This document shows positions 25,644 to 33,067 of a stretch of 64,000 nt of DNA, in pieces. How positions within the stretch are numbered: position 1 is the first letter of the stretch; every line of letters begins with the position of its first letter. This DNA is from Microbulbifer sp. MKSA007. GTDB lineage: Bacteria > Pseudomonadota > Gammaproteobacteria > Pseudomonadales > Cellvibrionaceae. Under the pieces are notes generated by a model that was not told the origin of the DNA, ran no database searches, and saw only the letters and a program-made list of their open reading frames with translations. A program made the position numbers and the translations under genes. The DNA lies in the NCBI GenBank assembly GCA_032615215.1, contig CP128431.1, positions 372,001 through 436,000 of the forward strand, in the 5' to 3' direction.

Positions 25644-26960
25644 TCAGGTCTCTCTCATCGCATGCGCAATCTGGTCCATCATTGGTTTGACCAGATAAGA
25701 CAGAACGGACCGGTCTTCTGTCTTGATGAACGCCTCAACCGGCATGCCCGGAATGAGAGATTTACCGTCCAAACGCTCCAGCTCATTCTCCGGAATAGCC
25801 AGCTCCGCCAGGTAGTAGGTACTGCCTGTTCTGGGGTCTTCAACCAGATCAGGCGAAATGGTTTTCAGCCGTGCTTTCAGCTCTGGTGTGGTGCGCTTGT
25901 CAAAAGCAGGCAGACGGATGGTTGCTTCTTGATCCGGGCCGATCTGGTCCACATCAACCGGCTGAACCTTGGCTTCCACGATCAGCTGATCTTCTTCCGG
26001 CACGATTTTCATCACCACTTCGCCGCCCATGACGACACCGCCGATGGTGTGAACGGCCAGATCGAACACCTTGCCATTCTGCGGTGCGCGGATTTCTGTG
26101 CGCCGGAGTTCGTCCTGCGCTGCAATACGCCGTTCTTCCAGCTCGGAAATCTGAGCCCGTGTCTGCTGCAGTTGCTCCAGATTGTTGGAGCGCAGTTCCT
26201 CATCAGCCTGCAGGATCATGACCCGCCGCTCACTGATGGCTTCCTCTGAACGGGCAATCTGAGCAATGATGCCACCGAGCTCACCTTCCAGAGAGCTGCG
26301 CTCGCGCTGGAAGGCCATCACACGGGACTCGGTCACCAGTTTCTTCTTGCGCAGGGATTCAAGTCCGCCCAGCTCTGCATTGACCAGATCCACTTCAGTC
26401 TGCTTGGCATCCCGCTGGCGGATCAAACCGCCGATCTGCTTTTCAAACTGGACGATCTGGGTTTGCAGCTGTTCTCTCTTGCTCAGATGATTTTTCTGCC
26501 GCGCTTCCATCATGTTGCGCTGGGTTTCTTCAATCATCATCAGATGCGCACGATGCAGTGGGCTCTGCGCACGCTTTTTGAAGCTGATTTCATCCCGTCC
26601 CTGAATCTCAGCGGTAAGCCGCGCTTCCTGCGCATAGAGCTCATCAAGCTGGTTGGTCAGAACCGCAAGGTTGGAACGGGTGAGGGTATCATCCAGCCGC
26701 AGAACCAGATCGCCAGCCTTCACAAAGTCACCGTTCTTGACGAGGATCTGGTTGATGATGCCGCCGTCACGGTGCTGCACGGTCTTGGTGCTGGTCTCCA
26801 CCACGATGGTGGCAGGGGCAACAACAGCGCCGGAGATCTCAGTCACGGCGGACCATGTGCCTCCGCCCAAAATCAGCAGGGCCGCGAGGTAACCACCAAC
26901 CCGCAAGTGGCGGGAGATGCTGGCGCCGAGATCGTAGGATTTATCTGTGTTTCTAGCCAT
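25644..26960 (-). CDS. Type I secretion membrane fusion protein (HlyD/PrtE family)
   Basis: A 438-residue periplasmic adaptor. One membrane helix lies at about residues 20-40 after a cytosolic N-tail, followed by a lipoyl half-motif (VQHRDGGIINQILVKNGDFVKAGDLVLRLDD near 66-96), a long coiled coil at about 100-290, the second lipoyl half (RAPQNGKVFDLAVHTIGGVV) and a beta-barrel domain to the end. It links the ABC protein to an outer-membrane TolC-like channel; no TolC gene is adjacent. Its ATG overlaps the ABC stop (ATGGCTAG), so the two are coupled. Length is standard for PrtE/LapC-type adaptors. Confidence 0.92.
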   Translation of the reverse strand: MARNTDKSYDLGASISRHLRVGGYLAALLILGGGTWSAVTEISGAVVAPATIVVETSTKTVQHRDGGIINQILVKNGDFVKAGDLVLRLDDTLTRSNLAVLTNQLDELYAQEARLTAEIQGRDEISFKKRAQSPLHRAHLMMIEETQRNMMEARQKNHLSKREQLQTQIVQFEKQIGGLIRQRDAKQTEVDLVNAELGGLESLRKKKLVTESRVMAFQRERSSLEGELGGIIAQIARSEEAISERRVMILQADEELRSNNLEQLQQTRAQISELEERRIAAQDELRRTEIRAPQNGKVFDLAVHTIGGVVMGGEVVMKIVPEEDQLIVEAKVQPVDVDQIGPDQEATIRLPAFDKRTTPELKARLKTISPDLVEDPRTGSTYYLAELAIPENELERLDGKSLIPGMPVEAFIKTEDRSVLSYLVKPMMDQIAHAMRET

Positions 26961-28677
26961 TTAACACGACCTCCTGCGGCTTGCGAAGCGGAGCGATCAC
27001 CTGCTTCATGATCTTGTCTTTTGCACCCAGAGCGTCTGCTTCACCTTCATTCATGACGAGGATCTGGTCTACGGCAGAGGTTGCCGCCGGACGGTGCGCC
27101 ACCACGATGACGATGGAACCACGCTCACGCATGTCGTGGATCGCATTTGTCAGCGCTGCTTCGCCTTCCGCATCCAGGTTGGAGTTTGGTTCATCCAGCA
27201 CGATCAGGAACGGATTGCCATAAAGCGCACGAGCCAGTGCAATCCGCTGACGCTGACCACCAGACAGGCCATTGCCCGTTGCGCCGATGACGGTGTTGTA
27301 GCCTTCTGGCAGGCTCACGATCAGGTCGTGAACGTTCGCCATGCGCGCAGCTTCAATCAGTTTGTCGCTGTCCTGATCCGGCTTGAACCGCTGGATGTTC
27401 TCCGCAATAGTGCCGTCAAAGAGCTGAATGTCCTGCGGCAGATAACCGATAAAATCACCCCGATCCATCGCACTCCACTGGTCCAGTTCAGCGCCATCAA
27501 AACGGATAGAGCCTTTCAACGGATTGGTGATGCCGACCATGGCTCTGGTCAGCGTGGATTTGCCGGACCCGGAATGACCGATGATGCCCAGACCATCGCC
27601 TGCTTTCAGCTCCAGAGAGACATTTTTGACAAACGCTTCCTTGGCAGCGATTGGACCACAGAACAGCCCTTCAATCGAAACGGATTCTTGCGGGAACGGA
27701 ATGGAGACCCGCTGTTTTGGTCTCACCTGAGACACGAAGATTTCCTGAAGCCGGGCGATGCCAACTCTGGCGGCGACAAACCCGCGCCAGTTGACGATGG
27801 CCATCTCAACCGGAGCCAGCGCACGGGCGGTCATGATGGACGATGCGATCATAACACCGGCGGAGACTTCCTGCTGGATCACCAACCACGCGCCCAGACC
27901 AAGGATGCCGGACTGCAGCATGAACCGCAGGGTCTTGATCATGGTGGTGAAGATGTTGGAACGATCAGACGCTGCCCGCTGCCGGCCAAGGAAGACATCA
28001 TTGTTGTCCTCCCACCGGTCGCGCAGGTGGTCAATCATGCCCATGGCCTCAATGCTTTCCGCATTGCGCCGACAGGCTTCAATCAGTGTGGTCCGCTTGT
28101 TCGCTTCAACCGCTGTGTTTGCAGCCGGACGACGAGATGACAACTCGTTCAGCGCAATAAGAACACAGATGAGCAGCGCACCAATCAGCGCGGTGGTGCC
28201 CAGAAGCGGGTGGAACAGGAACACGATGCCCAGATAAAGTGGCATCCAGGGCATATCGAAGATAGCAGATGGACCGGAGCCGGACAGGAACTGACGAATG
28301 GAGTCCAGATCGCTGACAGGTCTGGATCGTTCGCCTTCAGCCCCCAAAACCAGCGGAACGCGGGTGGACGCCTCAAAGGCAAGGCCGGTCAGTTGCTCAT
28401 CGACATGCTGGCCAACACGCAGCAGCAGCCGGTTCCGCAGACCATCGAGAATTCCGTAGAAGATATAGAGCACTGCCACAAACAGGCTGAGAACAACAAG
28501 GGTTGGCACGGAGCTGCTGGACAAGACGCGATCATACACCTGCAGCATGAACAAAGGGCCCGTCAACATAAGCAGGTTGATCAACATGCTGATGCCACCG
28601 ATACCCCAGAATGCCCGGTAGAGTTTCCGGAATGCCTCTGAAATGTAGGATGTATGTTCTTGTGATTGCTTACCCAA
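26953..28677 (-). CDS. Type I secretion ABC transporter (PrtD/AprD family)
   Basis: A 574-residue half-transporter with an N-terminal six-helix membrane domain (hydrophobic segments from about residue 25 to 310) and a C-terminal ATPase. Walker A is GHSGSGKST near 375, the signature LSGGQRQRIALARAL near 478-492, Walker B FLIVLDEPNSNLD near 500, and the switch His in VAHRP. There is no C39 peptidase domain, so cargo should carry an uncleaved C-terminal signal rather than a double-Gly leader. I favour the TTG start at 28677, with GGAGG 5 bases upstream; the frame can extend to 28731, but that start lies inside the hairpin at 28713-28748. Confidence 0.92.
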   Translation of the reverse strand: MGKQSQEHTSYISEAFRKLYRAFWGIGGISMLINLLMLTGPLFMLQVYDRVLSSSSVPTLVVLSLFVAVLYIFYGILDGLRNRLLLRVGQHVDEQLTGLAFEASTRVPLVLGAEGERSRPVSDLDSIRQFLSGSGPSAIFDMPWMPLYLGIVFLFHPLLGTTALIGALLICVLIALNELSSRRPAANTAVEANKRTTLIEACRRNAESIEAMGMIDHLRDRWEDNNDVFLGRQRAASDRSNIFTTMIKTLRFMLQSGILGLGAWLVIQQEVSAGVMIASSIMTARALAPVEMAIVNWRGFVAARVGIARLQEIFVSQVRPKQRVSIPFPQESVSIEGLFCGPIAAKEAFVKNVSLELKAGDGLGIIGHSGSGKSTLTRAMVGITNPLKGSIRFDGAELDQWSAMDRGDFIGYLPQDIQLFDGTIAENIQRFKPDQDSDKLIEAARMANVHDLIVSLPEGYNTVIGATGNGLSGGQRQRIALARALYGNPFLIVLDEPNSNLDAEGEAALTNAIHDMRERGSIVIVVAHRPAATSAVDQILVMNEGEADALGAKDKIMKQVIAPLRKPQEVVLNG

Positions 28678-28712
28678 AATAGCCTCCAGCCCGCTGTTTC
28701 CTTGCTGGGTTG

Positions 28713-28748
28713 GTTCGGGCGCCACACCCAAGCTCGTGGCGCCCGAAC
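28713..28748 (-). repeat. Strong intercistronic stem-loop between cargo and ABC genes
   Basis: GTTCGGGCGCCAC and GTGGCGCCCGAAC form a perfect 13-bp stem with a 10-base loop. It lies 8 bases after the stop codon of the 117-residue gene and before the ABC start. There is no U-run, so it is more likely an mRNA-stabilising or processing stem that keeps the upstream small-gene message high than a terminator. Confidence 0.75.
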
Positions 28749-28756
28749 ACTACTGA

Positions 28757-29110
28757 TTACATCAGCATGTCATCAGAACCGTAGTCTGTTGCACCTTCCA
28801 GAACAGGAGCGTCTGCAGCAGCAACTTCTACAGGTTCAGATGCAGGGTTAAGGGCATCATAGATGTCCTTCGCACCTTCAGCGATATTGGTGATGACGTT
28901 GACTACAGCAGTAACAGGGTTGGATGTGGCAACCCCCACGGCTATGTCCACAACAACGTCAACAACAGTGTCAACCACAGCTTCAAAAACGCCAGCGATC
29001 TTCTTGCCGAGCTCAGGCTCGCCAAGAGCTGTAGATACGCCTTCAATAACCGCGCTTACGGCTTTGGTTACTACGTTTGCGATTGCTTTAAATGGATTCC
29101 ACCAGCCCAT
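28757..29110 (-). CDS. Small Val/Ala-rich protein, candidate type I secretion cargo
   Basis: A 117-residue protein I do not recognise. It starts MGWWNPFKAIANVV with AAAGGGA 8 bases before the ATG. Residues about 8-90 are amphipathic and very rich in Val and Ala, with a repeated VVD pattern (AVVDTVVDVVVDIAVGV near 48-64) and regularly spaced acidic residues. There is no Sec signal and no lipobox. The acidic tail ends in DYGSDDMLM, an Asp followed by hydrophobic residues, which is the general shape of C-terminal signals of PrtD-type ABC exporters. It is the first gene of the operon before the ABC and adaptor genes, so export by them is the natural reading. It has no RTX repeats. The function could be bacteriocin-like, adhesive or structural. 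Confidence 0.72.
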   Translation of the reverse strand: MGWWNPFKAIANVVTKAVSAVIEGVSTALGEPELGKKIAGVFEAVVDTVVDVVVDIAVGVATSNPVTAVVNVITNIAEGAKDIYDALNPASEPVEVAAADAPVLEGATDYGSDDMLM

Positions 29111-29223
29111 GTCTTTATCCCTTTCAGACAATAGTTAGATGCGTTTCACCGGTCCCGAAGCAGGCTCCGAGAGTCAGTGAGGTTGAATTGTTGGTGTGAT
29201 ACCGCTGGCAGGAGGTCCTTCAG

Positions 29224-29316
29224 ATGGCTACACTTGTGGTGATAGCTACAAAGGGTCCCAACCCAAGTCGGTTCTCTATGTCAGGAAAGTCCCTGGGCGC
29301 ACCCGAACACTGCTAA
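29224..29316 (+). CDS. Possible 30-residue microprotein with a consensus SD
   Basis: A short frame, ATG at 29224 to TAA at 29316, is preceded by AGGAGG at 29210-29215, eight bases before the start: the best SD-like sequence in this gap. The peptide begins MATLVVIATKGPNPSRF and ends in APEHC. It has no known pattern. It runs opposite to the secretion operon and overlaps its expected leader, and its 3' part resembles the stem-loop flank at 28736-28752. Chance cannot be excluded. Confidence 0.25.
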   Translation: MATLVVIATKGPNPSRFSMSGKSLGAPEHC

Positions 29317-29798
29317 TGCCGCATTCAGAATGCAAGTCTACACTACGAATATACGTCATAGCCTAGCCTCCCAGCTTCGCTAAATGCTCATAACGAGCAT
29401 GCCTCATAGCGACAAACGTTTTGAGTAACGTTTAGTGTCACCCAACGAACTTCAGTTACCTGAAGCATTGATCAAATCCCTATGCATAAATTGCAGATTT
29501 CTCATCATACCACTTTGAGTACACAATACAGATACGATGCAATCTGCCAGTTACACGCCCCCATTTTGGGAGGTGACCTGATCTGAGTTCAATATTTCGC
29601 CCCAATTGAGGCGGAAATGTGGCAGGGCTTTTTATACTTTTAGATCTAGAATAAATGTTATCCAAATGTTTAGTGCAATTACAACTCTAGGTATTACTTA
29701 AATATCAAAATTTTTATACTTAGGGTATATTTGTTTTATCTTACATAAAAATTTATCGATAAAAAAGACATTACGTTTGAGTAAGTTACCATAACACT

Positions 29799-29814
29799 TG
29801 TGATGCATGTCACA
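29799..29814. promoter_or_regulatory. Perfect CRP-type site
   Basis: TGTGATGCATGTCACA has both TGTGA and TCACA half-sites at the exact six-base spacing of the Crp family consensus. A weaker look-alike with seven-base spacing, GTGAAAATATATCAC, lies at 29864-29878. Neither is close to a called start: the small secretion gene begins 690 bases away, so an unseen transcript or a distal promoter may be involved. Confidence 0.5.
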
Positions 29815-29883
29815 CTCATATGTCTGTCAATACAAAAAATATGAGACTGGCACTCATTTTATGGTGAAAATATATCACAAAGG

Positions 29884-29930
29884 TGCCGTTAAGGTCATAT
29901 ATTTACCTTAAAAGTGACCGCACAACGGCA
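29884..29930. repeat. Nested inverted repeats
   Basis: Outer arms TGCCGTT (29884-29890) and AACGGCA (29924-29930) enclose inner arms TTAAGGT (29889-29895) and ACCTTAA (29905-29911). They share two bases, so the two stems would compete or slide. This could be an operator for a dimer of dimers or a folded RNA. The minus-strand transcript would need a promoter between here and 30076. Confidence 0.45.
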
Positions 29931-30075
29931 AATCAGGGCGATCAAACTCGATAATAGTGTCAGGCGAGAAGCACAAATCCGTAAATCTAGAAATGAGAAA
30001 ACCTGCATTTGTGCGCACTTAATGGTTTAACCAAATTTGACGATTGAACCTCTGATTGCTTACCCTAAGTAAATA

Positions 30076-30101
30076 CCCCGACCTACTTTCGTAGATCGGG
30101 G
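30076..30101 (-). terminator. Terminator of the second TRAP operon
   Basis: On the minus strand CCCCGATCTAC-GAAA-GTAGGTCGGGG makes an 11-bp stem (one G-U pair) closed by a GAAA tetraloop, followed by TATTTACTT. It lies about 35 bases after the stop codon of the large permease, the last gene of the operon. Confidence 0.8.
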
Positions 30102-30136
30102 CATCATTCAATCAGCACTTAGGGAAGGGGCGTCAG

Positions 30137-31450
30137 CTAGCCCCCAGGCCTGCTTCGGATGTTCTCAGGCAGCCATGTGGCAACCTCTGGGAACGCGATG
30201 AGCACGAAGACCATCAGAACCATGATCAGGAACATCGGGAACGCAGCACGCGCGATGAAGCCCATCTGGTAATTGGTCATGCCCTGCAGCACGAACAGGT
30301 TGAAGCCGATAGGCGGCGTGATCTGCGCCATCTCAACCACCACCACAATGAAGATACCGAACCAGATCAGGTCAATACCTGCCTGACGGATCATTGGCTC
30401 CACCACAGCCATGGTCAGCACCACAGAAGAGATGCCATCAAGGAACATGCCGAGGATGATATAGAACACCAGCAGCACCATGAGCAGCTCAAAGCGGGAC
30501 AGCTCCAGCGTTGCGATCATGTCCGCCAGCCCACGCGGCAGCCCGGTAAAGCCCATGGAAAGGGAAAGGAACGCCGCACCGGCAAGGATCAGCGCGATCA
30601 TGGCGGAGGTGTAGGTTGCGCCCATCAGACTTTCCGTAAAGCTCTTCCAGTTCAGTGAGCCCTGGGAAGCCGCCAGAATGAGACTGCCGATCACACCAAA
30701 GGCCGCTGCCTCTGTCGCCGTGGCAAAGCCCAGGTACATGGAGCCTATCACCACCAGAATGAGCAGGATCACCGGCAGCAGGAAGCGGGTGTTTGCCAGC
30801 TTCTCAGAAAAGCTCATGCGTGGCTCTTCGGTCGGGTTCCACTTAGAGGACACACGAGAGGTGATCGCCACATACGCCATGAACATGCCTGCCAGCACGA
30901 TACCCGGCACAATGCCTGCAAAGAACAGCTTGGAGATACTCTCGTTGATGGTCACACCGTACACGATGAGCGTCAGGGACGGCGGGATCATTAGACCCAG
31001 CGTTGCTGCACCTGCGAGCGTGCCGATGATCATCTTTTCCGGATACTCACGCTTGCGCAGTTCCGGAATGGACATCTTACCAACGGTAGTCAGCGTTGCA
31101 GCTGAAGACCCGGAGACCGCCGCAAACACGGTACAGCCCACGATGTTGGTGTGCACCAGACCGCCCGGCAGGCGCGCCATCCATGGGGCAAGGCCGCGGA
31201 ACATGTCTTCCGAGAGACGCGTTCGGTAAAGGATCTCGCCCATCCAGATGAACAGAGGCAGAGCCGTCAGTGTCCATGAGGAGGAGGAGGACCAGATGGT
31301 CGTCAACATCACGTCGCCAACAGGGCGGGTGGTGAACAGTTCCATACCGACCCATGCCACCCCCATCAACGCCAGACCGACCCAGACGCCGGTGCCAAGC
31401 AGGGTGAACATGACAAACAGGAACAGGATGATGATACTAATATTTTCCAT
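30137..31450 (-). CDS. TRAP transporter large permease (DctM family)
   Basis: A 437-residue multi-helix membrane protein of the DctM family. It shows GAATLGLMIPPSLTLIVYG near residues 149-167 and AQITPPIGFNLFVLQG near 375-390, the two conserved IPPS/TPP loops of the permease. GGAGAAT precedes the ATG, and the small-permease stop is only 5 bases upstream. It is the last gene of a minus operon that runs from the ThDP enzyme at 37.1 kb, so the imported compound should be the substrate of those enzymes. Confidence 0.95.
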   Translation of the reverse strand: MENISIIILFLFVMFTLLGTGVWVGLALMGVAWVGMELFTTRPVGDVMLTTIWSSSSSWTLTALPLFIWMGEILYRTRLSEDMFRGLAPWMARLPGGLVHTNIVGCTVFAAVSGSSAATLTTVGKMSIPELRKREYPEKMIIGTLAGAATLGLMIPPSLTLIVYGVTINESISKLFFAGIVPGIVLAGMFMAYVAITSRVSSKWNPTEEPRMSFSEKLANTRFLLPVILLILVVIGSMYLGFATATEAAAFGVIGSLILAASQGSLNWKSFTESLMGATYTSAMIALILAGAAFLSLSMGFTGLPRGLADMIATLELSRFELLMVLLVFYIILGMFLDGISSVVLTMAVVEPMIRQAGIDLIWFGIFIVVVVEMAQITPPIGFNLFVLQGMTNYQMGFIARAAFPMFLIMVLMVFVLIAFPEVATWLPENIRSRPGG

Positions 31451-31455
31451 TGCTC

Positions 31456-31989
31456 TTATTCTCCCGCAACTGCTTCTTCAAGTTCCGGCGCAACACGGTG
31501 CTTGCCAGTGAAAATGAGTTGAAGCAGATGATCTGTAAGAGCAATTGCCAGGATCGCAGCGCCGATGAGCATGAAGCTCTGTGGCATCCACAGTGGTGTT
31601 CTGTCCTGACCCTGAGAAATGTCGTTAAACTTCCACGACCAGTATACAAACCGCTGAGCGTAGTACACGAAGTACCACATGGTGGCTGTGCCGATGGCAA
31701 AGCACCAGATTTCCAGCAGGCGCTGCGCGGTCTTGCCCAGCATCTGGTGTAGAATGGAAACTCGAATGTGAATGCCCTTGTTCAAGGCATTTGCGAACGC
31801 CATAAAGCTGGCCGCAGCCATTGCATAGCCAGCATATTCTGCAGCACCGGGAAAGACTTCTCCGGTCCAGCGAGCCAGCATTTGCATAACGATGAGCCCA
31901 AGAATGGCGATCAGACAGAGCGCTGAGAGAACTCCAGCCGTCTTGTAGATCCCATCAAGGCCCAAGCGCAGTGCGCGTGTAAGCTTCAT
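31456..31989 (-). CDS. TRAP transporter small permease (DctQ family)
   Basis: A 177-residue, four-helix membrane protein, the DctQ partner of the large permease. Hydrophobic segments lie at about 17-37, 50-70, 92-112 and 140-160, and the loop AALFGWTGEVFPGAAEYAG-like region (read here as RWTGEVFPGAAEYAGYAM) is typical of the family. GGAGGGGGAG precedes the ATG. The charged C-tail (KHRVAPELEEAVAGE) is cytosolic. It follows the attenuator hairpin after the binding-protein gene. Confidence 0.92.
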   Translation of the reverse strand: MKLTRALRLGLDGIYKTAGVLSALCLIAILGLIVMQMLARWTGEVFPGAAEYAGYAMAAASFMAFANALNKGIHIRVSILHQMLGKTAQRLLEIWCFAIGTATMWYFVYYAQRFVYWSWKFNDISQGQDRTPLWMPQSFMLIGAAILAIALTDHLLQLIFTGKHRVAPELEEAVAGE

Positions 31990-32015
31990 TGTTCTCCCCC
32001 TCCAGAAAAAGAAAA

Positions 32016-32042
32016 GCCGGAGCCGCGCACGGCGGCTCCGGC
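32016..32042 (-). terminator. Strong intra-operon attenuator after the binding-protein gene
   Basis: On the minus strand GCCGGAGCCG and CGGCTCCGGC make a perfect 10-bp GC-rich stem followed by TTTTCTTTTTC. It is located 12 bases after the binding-protein stop and 27 bases before the small-permease start. It looks like a full intrinsic terminator, so permease expression must rely on readthrough. Confidence 0.8.
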
Positions 32043-32053
32043 CAAAGAACGAA

Positions 32054-33034
32054 TTACTTCATTGCTTTGAATGCATCGACAACAGCTTTGCCATCGTCGC
32101 CAGCTGCTTCCAGCCACTCAGCGGTCATGGTTGCGCCGATTTCCTGAAGGTCAGCCTTCATCTGATCGCTACCTTTTTCAACCTTCATGCCGCCTTCACG
32201 CAGGCCATCAAGGGTGAAGTTTGTGTAGTCGATAGAACGCTTGAGACCATCAGCTTCTGCAGTTGCTGCACATGCCTGAATGATGCCTTTGTTCTTTTCA
32301 GAAACACCTGCCCAGACATCGGAGTTTACGAGCATGTAGTTGCGTGGCAGCCATGCATCCACTTCGTAGAAGTAGTTGAGGCTTTCCCAAACTTTACGGT
32401 CGTAACCAGTTGCGCCGGAGGAGACCATGGAGTCAGCAACACCGGTTGCGAACGCCTGAGAAATCTCAGCAGCTTCAATGGAAACTGGCAGCATGCCTGT
32501 CAGCTCAGCAAGACGCGCAGTTGCGGTGTTGTAAGAGCGGAACTTGATGCCTTCCATATCAGCAACAGAGTTGACTGCGTTTTTGAAGTACAGGCCCTGT
32601 GGTGGCCATGGCACGGAATACAGCAGGGTCAGGTTCTGTTCGCCAAGAACCTTCTCAAGAGCTGGCTTTGCAGCAGTCCAGAGCTTGGCCGCATCATCGA
32701 AGGATGTTGCAAGGAATGGAACAGAATCCACGCCGAACAGGGCATTTTCGTTCTGGTGACCGGAAAGCAGACGCTCACCGATTGGCACCTGACCGGTCTG
32801 AATTGCACGCTTGATGTCGCCGCCCTTGAACAGGGAGCCGCCCGGGTGAGTGGTTACTTCGATTTCACCGCCAGTACCGGACGTAATACAAGCTGCAAAT
32901 TCTGCACCTGTTACAGAGTGGAAGTTGGACCCTGAGTACGCCATTGGCAGATCCCACTTCTCAGCAGAAGCGGCTGTTGCCCCCAACGCCATAGCGGAAA
33001 TACTCAAGGTAACCAGTAGACTAGACTTCTTCAT
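32054..33034 (-). CDS. TRAP transporter periplasmic solute-binding protein (DctP family)
   Basis: A 326-residue periplasmic binding protein with a signal peptide (SSLLVTLSISAMALGATAASAE, cleaved near 24). The ligand-pocket segment reads GIKFRSYNTATARLAELTG near 165-183, the DctP position of the conserved Arg, followed by GVADSMVSSGATGYDRKVWE. GGAGGAGAG precedes the ATG. It lies 33 bases after the D-amino-acid dehydrogenase gene. The enzymes upstream suggest an amino-acid-derived or hydroxy-acid ligand; this is inferred from context. Confidence 0.94.
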   Translation of the reverse strand: MKKSSLLVTLSISAMALGATAASAEKWDLPMAYSGSNFHSVTGAEFAACITSGTGGEIEVTTHPGGSLFKGGDIKRAIQTGQVPIGERLLSGHQNENALFGVDSVPFLATSFDDAAKLWTAAKPALEKVLGEQNLTLLYSVPWPPQGLYFKNAVNSVADMEGIKFRSYNTATARLAELTGMLPVSIEAAEISQAFATGVADSMVSSGATGYDRKVWESLNYFYEVDAWLPRNYMLVNSDVWAGVSEKNKGIIQACAATAEADGLKRSIDYTNFTLDGLREGGMKVEKGSDQMKADLQEIGATMTAEWLEAAGDDGKAVVDAFKAMK

Positions 33035-33067
33035 ATGTACTCTCCTCCAAGAAAATTAGTGATGCCC

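Larger units (their letters stand above)
29111..30136. other. One-kilobase AT-rich non-coding region with many inverted repeats
   Basis: The longest gap in the window and much richer in A+T than the genes around it. It should hold the promoter of the secretion operon (minus). Inside it are a possible 30-codon frame (29224-29316), a perfect CRP-type site (29799-29814), nested inverted repeats (29884-29930), an 8-bp inverted pair GCACAAAT/ATTTGTGC (29971-29978 and 30007-30014), the palindrome TGGTTTAACCA (30023-30033) and the terminator of the TRAP operon (30076-30101). A roughly 60-codon minus frame at 29480-29665 has no SD and no family pattern, and I do not call it. Confidence 0.6.

Noticed and set aside
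29480..29665. 61-codon minus-strand frame in the AT-rich gap
   Set aside because: No SD, no recognisable pattern, and the region is full of repeats and stops in other frames.
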